Part shown: one piece after another, positions 5,432 to 11,623 of the stretch
Layout of the letters: the number at the start of each line of letters is the position of its first letter
Position numbering within the stretch: position 1 is the first letter of the stretch
Source of the DNA: Candidatus Omnitrophota bacterium
GTDB taxonomy: Bacteria > Omnitrophota > Gorgyraeia > Tantalellales > Tantalellaceae
NCBI GenBank assembly: GCA_028717825.1
Contig: JAQUNB010000013.1
Location: 1 to 11,623, forward strand
Length of the DNA: 11,623 bases
Reading direction: 5' to 3'
Position numbers and translations under genes: made by a program
The notes under the pieces: model-generated
What the model was told of the DNA's origin: nothing
The model's input: the letters and a program-made list of their open reading frames with translations, nothing else
Databases searched by the model: none

Positions 5432-6409
5432 ATGGGTTTTCTAAATAAAATTGGAAAAAGCACTAAAATCCTTCCGATCTTGACCATTTTCGGTGCATGT
5501 TTTTTTGTGTTTTTAACAGGTGGTGCCGATGGTGCCGAAAAATCCGACCGGCCTATATATTTGGGCGTACTCCCTGAAGAGAAGCCGACGGAGATGTTGA
5601 AACGGTTCGAAGAACTGGAACGATATTTGAGAGAAGAGACAGGCCTTAATATCCATCTAAAGTTTTATCCGACGGCAGGTATTACCGGAGGTCTTACCGC
5701 GATCGTAATGGAGATCGCCAACGGAGACATAGATTTCGCGTGGCTGAACGCGGTTACGTGTGTCCAAGCGAACGGGGTAGGACCGGTAGTTCCTTTCGCG
5801 TGCGGCGAAAGGAAAGGAGGACCCTATTACAGGGGATATCTCGCCGTAAGGGCGAATTCGCCTTATCAGAGCTTTATGGACCTTCGCGGCAAGATGGTAT
5901 GCGGGACAAGTGCCTCTTCGGTTTCGGGTAATCTGATACCGACGGCATGGCTCTTGGACAAAAAGCTCGACAAATTTACGCTTTTTAAATTTTATTATCT
6001 AGGCAGGGAAGACAACGCTGCCAGAGCTGTCTTGGTAGGCGAGTTCGAGGGATGTTTCATAAATGAATATACGTTTGATAATTTTAACGAAAACGGGGTT
6101 AAGTTACGCAGCATATGGGAACATCCGGCTGTTCCTGAGAACCCATTTTGTGTGAATACGGAAAAAGTATCGCCGGAAGTGCTTGAAAAGGTCAAAACAG
6201 CGCTGTTTAATATGGACAAGAAAGATCTGGCGGGCATCAAGGCTGTTAATAAAAAATACGAAAAATGGACGCCAGCCCAATGGGAGGACTATACATCGAT
6301 CAAACGTTTAACAGATATGATATACGGACAAAAGTTCTATGATCTTTACTATTGGCGGGAACTGGCGGATAAGACAAAAAAAAGACTCCAACAATACGGG
6401 GGTTTTTAA
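5432..6409 (+). CDS. PhnD-like periplasmic substrate-binding protein
   Basis: A 325-residue exported binding protein of the phosphate/phosphite/phosphonate family. Residues 1-35 look like a signal peptide: Lys-containing start, hydrophobic core 13-29, likely cleavage after ADGA (35). Cys23 is not in a convincing lipobox. Family features include YLGVLPEEKP at the mature start, EELERYLREETG (60-71), GDIDFAWLN (98-106), LRGKMVCGTSASSVSGNLIP (151-170) and GREDNAARAVLVGEFEG (191-207). No permease or ATPase gene is near, and the stop directly abuts the ATG of a membrane kinase (TAAATG), so it probably presents its ligand to that kinase, as LuxP and TorT do for LuxQ and TorS. The ligand cannot be read from sequence. 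The Shine-Dalgarno before this ATG is weak. Confidence 0.88.
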   Translation: MGFLNKIGKSTKILPILTIFGACFFVFLTGGADGAEKSDRPIYLGVLPEEKPTEMLKRFEELERYLREETGLNIHLKFYPTAGITGGLTAIVMEIANGDIDFAWLNAVTCVQANGVGPVVPFACGERKGGPYYRGYLAVRANSPYQSFMDLRGKMVCGTSASSVSGNLIPTAWLLDKKLDKFTLFKFYYLGREDNAARAVLVGEFEGCFINEYTFDNFNENGVKLRSIWEHPAVPENPFCVNTEKVSPEVLEKVKTALFNMDKKDLAGIKAVNKKYEKWTPAQWEDYTSIKRLTDMIYGQKFYDLYYWRELADKTKKRLQQYGGF

Positions 6410-7573
6410 ATGAAAAATAGAGTTTTACCGGAAAAAAAGAAAAGGCGAATAGGTCTTCGCATTCTTCCAAAATATCTTATCGTAACTATCTCGCTGATAG
6501 CTTTGACTATCGTAACCTCCAGCATATTTTTCTTGGACCATATACGTGCCGTTATCAGGATGGAGAGCCTAATGAGGCTCGAAACCTTATCCTCAACGCT
6601 TGCCAAGAGCAGTATGGAAGCTATCCTGAGCTGGGACTATACGCTTCTTGAAACGATGGCGCGCGATGCAATGACCGAAGAGGATGTCGTGTCGGTCTCT
6701 GTTTACGGCGACGATGGCAGGATACTTTCCGACAGTGACACAAGCCGGGTGGGTAAGTTCGATACGGAATTCTTTAACAGTATAGTCAAACCCGATTATA
6801 AAGTGCCGGTGTCAGCGCGGCAGTATGAAGCCTATGACGAGTATTCGGTCGCTAAATCAGTTTTTGCCGGACGGGATGTTCTGGAAATGCGCCGTATACT
6901 GAAGATAGGAAAACGCGTTATCGGTGCGATAGTTATTAAAGCCTCCGAAGAACGGATGAATATGTTCATCCGAACGTTCACACTACAGATACTTCAGCTT
7001 TCCTTGGGTATTTTGATCTTGGGTATAGTGGTCGCCATTATTTTTGTAGGCACGCTTGTGCGGCCGATAAACTCGCTGCATTTAGGGGCGCAGAAGATCG
7101 GCAGCGGCGATCTTAAATACAGGATAAAAGTAATGACCGCCGATGAGGTGGGCGAACTTGCCGATGCTTTTAACGATATGGCGGAAAAAATGGATTTTGC
7201 CATAGCTAAGCTTGATAGACAGAACGTCGAATTAAAAGAATTAGACAGGCTCAAAAATGAGTTTTTGGCTAACACTTCGCATGAACTTAGGACCCCGCTT
7301 AACGGGATAACAGGGCTTGTAGAATCGATGCTTGACGGCGCGGATGGGAAAACCACTCCGGAACAGAAAAAACATCTTCAGATGGTACGGCAATGCAGTA
7401 TAAGCTTAACAGAGTTGGTAAATAACCTTCTGGACCTTTCCAAATTGGAATCGGGATTAATGGATTTTAGTCCCAATACTTTTGACCTCTCGGATGTCAT
7501 AGATACGGTCGTGCCGATCGCTGAAGGACTGGTAAAAGATAAAAATATCAAGATAAAAGTAGAGGTTCACTAG
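6410..7573 (+). CDS. Membrane histidine kinase, sensor-HAMP-HisKA part (ATPase domain in next frame)
   Basis: 387 residues. A basic N-terminus (KKKRR) leads to TM1 (about 20-42), a periplasmic domain of about 150 residues (43-190, with a VSVYGDDGRILSDSD stretch typical of Cache-like sensors), TM2 (about 191-216), HAMP (about 214-267, VRPINSLHLGAQKIGSGDLKYRI) and HisKA (about 275-350) with phospho-accepting His291 in NTSHELRTPL. The frame stops at TAG 7571-7573, immediately after HisKA and the start of the linker (NIKIKVEVH). A kinase cannot act without the ATP-binding domain, which follows in the +1 frame from 7575. So this is either half of a split kinase or a frameshifted gene. It begins one nucleotide after the PhnD-like gene, its probable ligand-presenting partner. 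Confidence 0.9.
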   Translation: MKNRVLPEKKKRRIGLRILPKYLIVTISLIALTIVTSSIFFLDHIRAVIRMESLMRLETLSSTLAKSSMEAILSWDYTLLETMARDAMTEEDVVSVSVYGDDGRILSDSDTSRVGKFDTEFFNSIVKPDYKVPVSARQYEAYDEYSVAKSVFAGRDVLEMRRILKIGKRVIGAIVIKASEERMNMFIRTFTLQILQLSLGILILGIVVAIIFVGTLVRPINSLHLGAQKIGSGDLKYRIKVMTADEVGELADAFNDMAEKMDFAIAKLDRQNVELKELDRLKNEFLANTSHELRTPLNGITGLVESMLDGADGKTTPEQKKHLQMVRQCSISLTELVNNLLDLSKLESGLMDFSPNTFDLSDVIDTVVPIAEGLVKDKNIKIKVEVH

Positions 7574-7577
7574 GATG
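7560..7577 (+). other. Frame break between HisKA and HATPase domains of the sensor kinase
   Basis: The upstream frame ends with TAG at 7571-7573 and the next ATG is at 7575. The downstream frame is open back only to a TAG at 7560-7562, so any joining shift must occur within 7563-7570 and be +1 (or -2). Joined, the linker length (VEV to VYAD) matches ordinary kinases. There is no homopolymer run here. AGAGG at 7561-7565, about 9 nt before the ATG, could act as a Shine-Dalgarno for a separately translated second half. Options are a mutation, an assembly error, a programmed shift, or two co-translated chains. Confidence 0.85.
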
Positions 7578-10235
7578 AAAAGCATAAACGTTTATGCGGA
7601 TAAACATCGCGTAAGGCAGATATTGATGAATTTGGTGGGGAACGCTGCCAAATTTACCAAGGAAGGTGAAATAACAATATCGGTCTGGGATGAGCAGGAA
7701 TTCGTAAAAATCGCTGTTAGCGATACGGGTATCGGGATAAAAAAAGAGGATCAGGAAATAATATTCGAAAGGTTCAGGCAGGTAGACGGGTCCATGAAAC
7801 GCACTTACGAAGGGACAGGGTTGGGCTTAGCGATAGCTAAGGAACTTGTTGAAATGAACCGAGGTAAATTATGGGTAGAGAGTACGCCCGGGAAAGGGAG
7901 TACATTCTATTTCACCCTTCCAAAAAATCCTTATAAAGTTGATAAAGATAAAACCAGAGAAAAACTTGAGAAGCTGAAAAATATAAATATCGGGAAAGAA
8001 GAAACGATAAAAGCTGCTTCCGAAGATTTTGAGGCGGGAACAAAAGTAAAAGCCAAAAACGGCAACGGAGAGACGATCCTCATTATCGATGATGAGATTA
8101 TCAACGTCGAAGCGCTCAGTGTCGGCCTAACGGCGCACAACTACAAGGTGATCGCCGCCTCGGAAGGAATAGCGGGTCTCAAAGAGACAAAAGATAAAAA
8201 ACCGGATCTGATAATATTGGATCTTATGATGCCCGGGCTTGACGGGTATGAATTCTGCAGGATGGCGAAAAAAGATAGTGAAATGAAAAATATCCCGATA
8301 ATACTGCTTACCGCGAAAATAACCATCGCTGACAGGGTCGAGGGATTTAATGCCGGCGCGGATGATTACATAGTTAAACCCTACAATATAGAGGAAGTAG
8401 TGGCTAGGATACAGCGGATCCTCGAGCGAAAGACATTACCGGAAGAATATAAAACAAATGAAAAGGTCAGCGAGCATTATGATATCGAACAGGAAGAAAT
8501 ATTCAAACAGGAGCCAAAAGGCAGCGGCGAAAAAATTCTTATTATTGATGATGACCCGATAAATATTGAGGTTCTTCAGACGCGGCTTGAACTTGATAAT
8601 TATAAAGTCGAGAGCGCGACGGACGGAGAGGAAGGGCTTCGACTGGTAAAAGAGAATATACCGAACCTGATCATTTTGGATCTTATGATGCCAAAGATGT
8701 CGGGATATGAATTTTGTAAGGAGATCAAAAAAGATGGGCGCTTGGCGGACATCCCTATTATCATGCTGACGGCCAAGGATTCCGTTGAGGATAAAGTGTA
8801 TGGGTTTAATGTTGGAGCGGATGATTATATTCCCAAACCGTTCAACAAGATGGAGCTGGCAGCCCGAGTTCACGCGATATTAAGGACCAAGGCGCTTCAA
8901 GGGCAGCTTAAAAAATTCACACAACGTTTAGCAGACCTGTTTGGTGTGGGGACGCGCATTAGTTCGATATTTGATATGGCAGAATTGCACAAGATCATAA
9001 CCAAAAGCGCCGAGCAGGTGTTGAAAGCGGATAGGTGCGATCTGCTTATGGTATCGGATGGTAACATGCTAGAGATCCGTTCAAGCACTACCGATATAGA
9101 AGGTGACAGTAAAGTTCCGATCGAAGGTTCTGTTTCGGGATGGGTGTTCAGCAAAAACGAGCCGATATTGATCTTTGATCTCGTGGGTGAACCAAAATTC
9201 AGGACGAGATCCCATGAGAGATATTATACGGGTTCGTTCCTGAGTGTCCCTCTTGTTGATAAAGGTAAAACTATCGGTGTCCTGAATGTCGAGAGAAAAA
9301 AAGAACCATTTGTTCTGGAAGACCTTCAGATCATGCTTATTTTTGCCAATCAAGCCTGTATAGCCATGGGCAACGTAAAATTGATTGAGCAAGAGAACGA
9401 GCTTACAAAACGAATGACGGAAGCCGAAACAAGGGCCCAATACGCCGATATTTTGCAAAAACAGCATGAAGAATTGGAAAGGGCTTATCAAGAATTAAAA
9501 TCGACACAAAAGCAATTGATACAATCCGAGAAAATGGCTACTATAGGTATTCTTGCCGGCGGGGTAGCCCATGAGATCAATACGCCGCTGGGAACTATCC
9601 TGACAAATACCGAGATGCTCCAAGCGGAAGTTACCGAAAAATTCCAGAAAGAGTGCCTCGCTCTTATCGAGAAGAGTACGCTTAGGTGTAAAACAATAGT
9701 TGAACAGCTACTGAAATACGCGCGCAAAGCCGATGCGAAATTCGAGATGGTCGATATCGGCAATGTTATAGATGAAACGTGCATCTTGCTTGAGTTTATT
9801 CTGTCAGACAACCGGATAAGCGTGAATAAAGACTATTCTAAAGTTGTGAACAAAGTCGAAAGCAATGTGAACGAAATGGGTCAGGTTTTCGCTAATCTGA
9901 TAGTTAATGCGGTGGATGCTATTGAAGCGAAGTTCGGCAAAAAAAGCGGCAAGGGCACGATAACGATAAAAACTTATGAAAAAGACGGTTATGTTGTTGC
10001 GGAATTCGGCGACAACGGTAAAGGTATAGCGGAAAAGGACATAGACAGAATATTTGATCCGTTTTTTACCACTAAAGATGTTGGCAAAGGGACCGGGCTG
10101 GGGCTTGCGATAAGCCACAGGATCATAGAGAACAATAACGGCAAGATAGAAGTAGAATCGAAAGAGGGAGAGGGTGCCGTATTCAGGATTAAGCTCCCGG
10201 CGAAAAAAGGGAAAAATAGGAAAGAGGTTTTATGA
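7575..10235 (+). CDS. Hybrid signalling protein: HATPase-REC-REC-GAF-HisKA-HATPase
   Basis: 886 residues, soluble. The order is: HATPase_c (about 1-117; N-box Asn19/Asn23, DTGIGI 50-55, GTGLGL 80-85), which completes the upstream kinase; an acidic/Lys-rich linker; REC1 (about 167-285; Asp172/173, phospho-Asp216, Thr246, Lys268); REC2 (about 320-437; Asp325-327, phospho-Asp369, Thr399, Lys421); GAF (about 459-605); coiled coil (about 605-652); HisKA with His666 in GGVAHEINTPLG; HATPase_c (N-box Asn774/Asn778, DNGKGI 813-818, GTGLGL 839-844). Both kinase cores and both receivers keep their key residues. REC1 and REC2 are similar to each other (LDLMMP, GYEFC, GADDYI), indicating internal duplication. 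If joined to the preceding frame the chain would have about 1,275 residues. The stop overlaps the response-regulator start (ATGA). It probably relays phosphate to the downstream regulators. Confidence 0.9.
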   Translation: MKSINVYADKHRVRQILMNLVGNAAKFTKEGEITISVWDEQEFVKIAVSDTGIGIKKEDQEIIFERFRQVDGSMKRTYEGTGLGLAIAKELVEMNRGKLWVESTPGKGSTFYFTLPKNPYKVDKDKTREKLEKLKNINIGKEETIKAASEDFEAGTKVKAKNGNGETILIIDDEIINVEALSVGLTAHNYKVIAASEGIAGLKETKDKKPDLIILDLMMPGLDGYEFCRMAKKDSEMKNIPIILLTAKITIADRVEGFNAGADDYIVKPYNIEEVVARIQRILERKTLPEEYKTNEKVSEHYDIEQEEIFKQEPKGSGEKILIIDDDPINIEVLQTRLELDNYKVESATDGEEGLRLVKENIPNLIILDLMMPKMSGYEFCKEIKKDGRLADIPIIMLTAKDSVEDKVYGFNVGADDYIPKPFNKMELAARVHAILRTKALQGQLKKFTQRLADLFGVGTRISSIFDMAELHKIITKSAEQVLKADRCDLLMVSDGNMLEIRSSTTDIEGDSKVPIEGSVSGWVFSKNEPILIFDLVGEPKFRTRSHERYYTGSFLSVPLVDKGKTIGVLNVERKKEPFVLEDLQIMLIFANQACIAMGNVKLIEQENELTKRMTEAETRAQYADILQKQHEELERAYQELKSTQKQLIQSEKMATIGILAGGVAHEINTPLGTILTNTEMLQAEVTEKFQKECLALIEKSTLRCKTIVEQLLKYARKADAKFEMVDIGNVIDETCILLEFILSDNRISVNKDYSKVVNKVESNVNEMGQVFANLIVNAVDAIEAKFGKKSGKGTITIKTYEKDGYVVAEFGDNGKGIAEKDIDRIFDPFFTTKDVGKGTGLGLAISHRIIENNNGKIEVESKEGEGAVFRIKLPAKKGKNRKEVL

Positions 10236-11143
10236 AAGAACGGATTTTGGTCATAGAAGACGATGAAGCTTTTCAGAAAACCTTGGTGAACCTTCTTGAA
10301 AAAAAAGGTTATTCTGCGATCGGTGTTGGGGATGGAAAAGAGGCTATAAAGACCGCCAAAAGGATCGTTTTTGATCTGATCGTAGCTGACGTAAGGTTGC
10401 CGGGCATAGACGGTCTTGAGACGATAGAGAAAATAAGAGAAGATGAAAACAATAAAAACGCGAGAACACTTATTGTTACCGGTTATGCCGATACGGAAAC
10501 ACCGATAAGGGCCATACGCTTGGGTGTCGATGATTATATACACAAACCTTTTAAGATGGAAGTATTTCTTCATAGTGTAAATAGGCTTATCAAAGATTAC
10601 AGGATGGAAAAGCGTGTTAAATATTACAGACGGCTTTCGATACTTGACGGTCTTACCGAAGTGTTTAACCACAGATATTTTCATGAAATAATAGTGCGCG
10701 AAATGAAACGGGCCGAACGATATGCTCATCCGCTTTCGGTTCTTATGATCGATATCGATGATTTCAAAAAATATAACGATACTTACGGCCATTTGGCGGG
10801 GGATAGGGCGCTCAAAAAAGCTACGCATGTTTTTAATACTTACCTGCGCAACGTCGACATGATATTCAGATACGGTGGCGAGGAGTTTACGATCCTCTTA
10901 CCCGAGACGGATAAAGTAGAGGCTGTGAATGTTGCGGAACGTATACGCCAAAAGGTTGAAGAGACACGATTCGAACTTGATGAGCCGCAAACCGCTAAGA
11001 TAACCGTGAGTATCGGAGTAGTGTGTTTTCCCGAAGACGCCACAGAGAAAGAGCCTCTCTTGCAGAAAGTAGATAAAGCTTTATATCAGGCAAAGAAGTC
11101 TGGAAAGAACAGGGTTTATACCGCAAGTGATATTGTGGAATAG
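10232..11143 (+). CDS. Response regulator diguanylate cyclase (REC-GGDEF), PleD-like
   Basis: 303 residues. It makes cyclic di-GMP from two GTP when its receiver is phosphorylated. REC (about 1-122) has Asp10/Asp11, phospho-Asp53, Thr83 and Lys105. The GGDEF domain (about 135-300) has DGLTEVFNHRYF, the metal/substrate segment MIDIDDFKKYNDTYGH and the active-site GGEEF at 215-219. RNVD at 206-209, five residues before GGEEF, is a correctly placed inhibitory RxxD site, so product feedback is expected. Only one REC precedes GGDEF, unlike PleD's two. Its ATG overlaps the stop of the hybrid kinase, with AAGAGG just upstream. The gene order suggests it is the output of the kinase relay. Confidence 0.95.
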   Translation: MKERILVIEDDEAFQKTLVNLLEKKGYSAIGVGDGKEAIKTAKRIVFDLIVADVRLPGIDGLETIEKIREDENNKNARTLIVTGYADTETPIRAIRLGVDDYIHKPFKMEVFLHSVNRLIKDYRMEKRVKYYRRLSILDGLTEVFNHRYFHEIIVREMKRAERYAHPLSVLMIDIDDFKKYNDTYGHLAGDRALKKATHVFNTYLRNVDMIFRYGGEEFTILLPETDKVEAVNVAERIRQKVEETRFELDEPQTAKITVSIGVVCFPEDATEKEPLLQKVDKALYQAKKSGKNRVYTASDIVE

Positions 11144-11175
11144 CATTATTTTGAAATGTTCAAGAAAGGGATAGC

Positions 11176-11623
11176 ATGGATGAGAGGATATTGGTGATAG
11201 AGGACGACGCTACATTCCTTGAGACATTGCTGAGGCTTTTAAAACTCAAGGGGTATAACGTAAAAGGGGCCAAAGACGGCGTAGAAGCCGTAGAAATGGT
11301 CCGGCGGGAACCGTTTGATCTGATAATAACCGATGTTCGTCTCCCCGGCGGCATGGACGGTATAGAGGCCGTATCCAAGATCAAGGAGAACGGAAATTCT
11401 AAGATCAAGACCATGGTAATAACAGGTTGCGCTGATAGGGAAACTCCCCTGAGGGCAATCAAGATGGGGGTCGACGATTACATATATAAACCTTTTGAGA
11501 TAGAAGAATTTCTTCATAGTGTTGAGAGGAATATTAAAAATCTTCGGCTTGAAAAAGAGAGAGAACGATACGTTAATACCGTGGAGATGTCAAATAAAGA
11601 GCTTGTACTATTGTATGAGATCT
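11176..11623 (+). CDS. Response regulator, REC domain plus start of unknown output (3' end outside window)
   Basis: 149 visible codons, open to the window edge. REC (about 1-122) begins MDERILVIEDDATFLETL and has Asp10/Asp11, phospho-Asp53, Thr83 and Lys105. It is a close paralogue of the REC of the preceding diguanylate cyclase (shared ERILVIEDD, DVRLPG, FLHSV), with one extra Gly in the loop after Asp53 (LPGGMDG). The receiver is followed by a Lys/Glu-rich helix (NLRLEKERERYVN...), probably coiled coil, into a cut-off output domain. A GGDEF, a kinase or another output is possible. AAAGGG at 11165-11170 serves as Shine-Dalgarno, and the 32-nt gap from the previous gene indicates the same operon. 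Confidence 0.9.
   Translation, partial: MDERILVIEDDATFLETLLRLLKLKGYNVKGAKDGVEAVEMVRREPFDLIITDVRLPGGMDGIEAVSKIKENGNSKIKTMVITGCADRETPLRAIKMGVDDYIYKPFEIEEFLHSVERNIKNLRLEKERERYVNTVEMSNKELVLLYEI

Noticed and set aside
9989..10828. 279-codon open frame on the minus strand
   Set aside because: It lies opposite the hybrid kinase and the diguanylate cyclase, both with complete catalytic motifs, and its translation shows no recognisable domain.

Overview
The window looks like a chromosomal segment of a Gram-negative, anaerobic or microaerophilic bacterium of moderate GC. Every gene found lies on the + strand and they are tightly packed. The anaerobe call rests on the peroxide and superoxide defence set at the left: superoxide reductase, rubrerythrin, a second diiron protein, and a glutaredoxin/flavoprotein-reductase pair. 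There is no catalase or superoxide dismutase in the window. The signal peptide and the membrane kinase with a large extracytoplasmic domain suggest a periplasm. The style resembles uncultured deep-branching Gram-negative lineages such as Omnitrophota, but this is a weak inference and no marker gene here fixes the taxon.

Region 1 (1-3513) is an oxidative-stress and repair cluster: the 3' part of a desulfoferrodoxin-type superoxide reductase, a structured repeat, a promoter, rubrerythrin, a small ferritin-like diiron protein, a YruB-type glutaredoxin, a near-perfect 99-nt inverted repeat, a thioredoxin-reductase-like flavoprotein, and an Ogg2-type 8-oxoguanine glycosylase/lyase. Superoxide reductase makes H2O2, rubrerythrin-type proteins reduce it, the flavoprotein/glutaredoxin pair can supply electrons to thiol-based partners, and the glycosylase repairs oxidised guanine.

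Region 2 (3514-5081) holds a DUF318/SO_0444-ArsP-type membrane permease followed by an Rrf2-family regulator with three cysteines placed like an Fe-S sensor. A pair of near-identical direct repeats lies in front of the permease and is a candidate operator.

Region 3 (5082-5431) is a 350-nt gap. It contains a second copy of the structured repeat found at 300-460, then a good sigma70-like promoter and an AT-rich leader full of symmetric sequence.

Region 4 (5432-11623) is one signalling operon: a PhnD-like periplasmic binding protein, a membrane histidine kinase whose reading frame breaks exactly between its HisKA and ATPase domains, a large soluble protein with the missing ATPase domain followed by REC-REC-GAF-HisKA-HATPase, a PleD-like REC-GGDEF diguanylate cyclase with an intact GGEEF motif and inhibitory RxxD site, and the start of a paralogous REC protein cut by the window end. 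The layout suggests that ligand binding in the periplasm feeds a phosphorelay that sets cyclic di-GMP levels. No PhnC/PhnE-type transporter genes are present, so the binding protein more likely senses than transports.

Most notable items: the split kinase at 7560-7577, the two-copy structured repeat with a compensatory base-pair change, the 99-nt hairpin inside the redox operon, and the binding-protein-to-c-di-GMP circuit.
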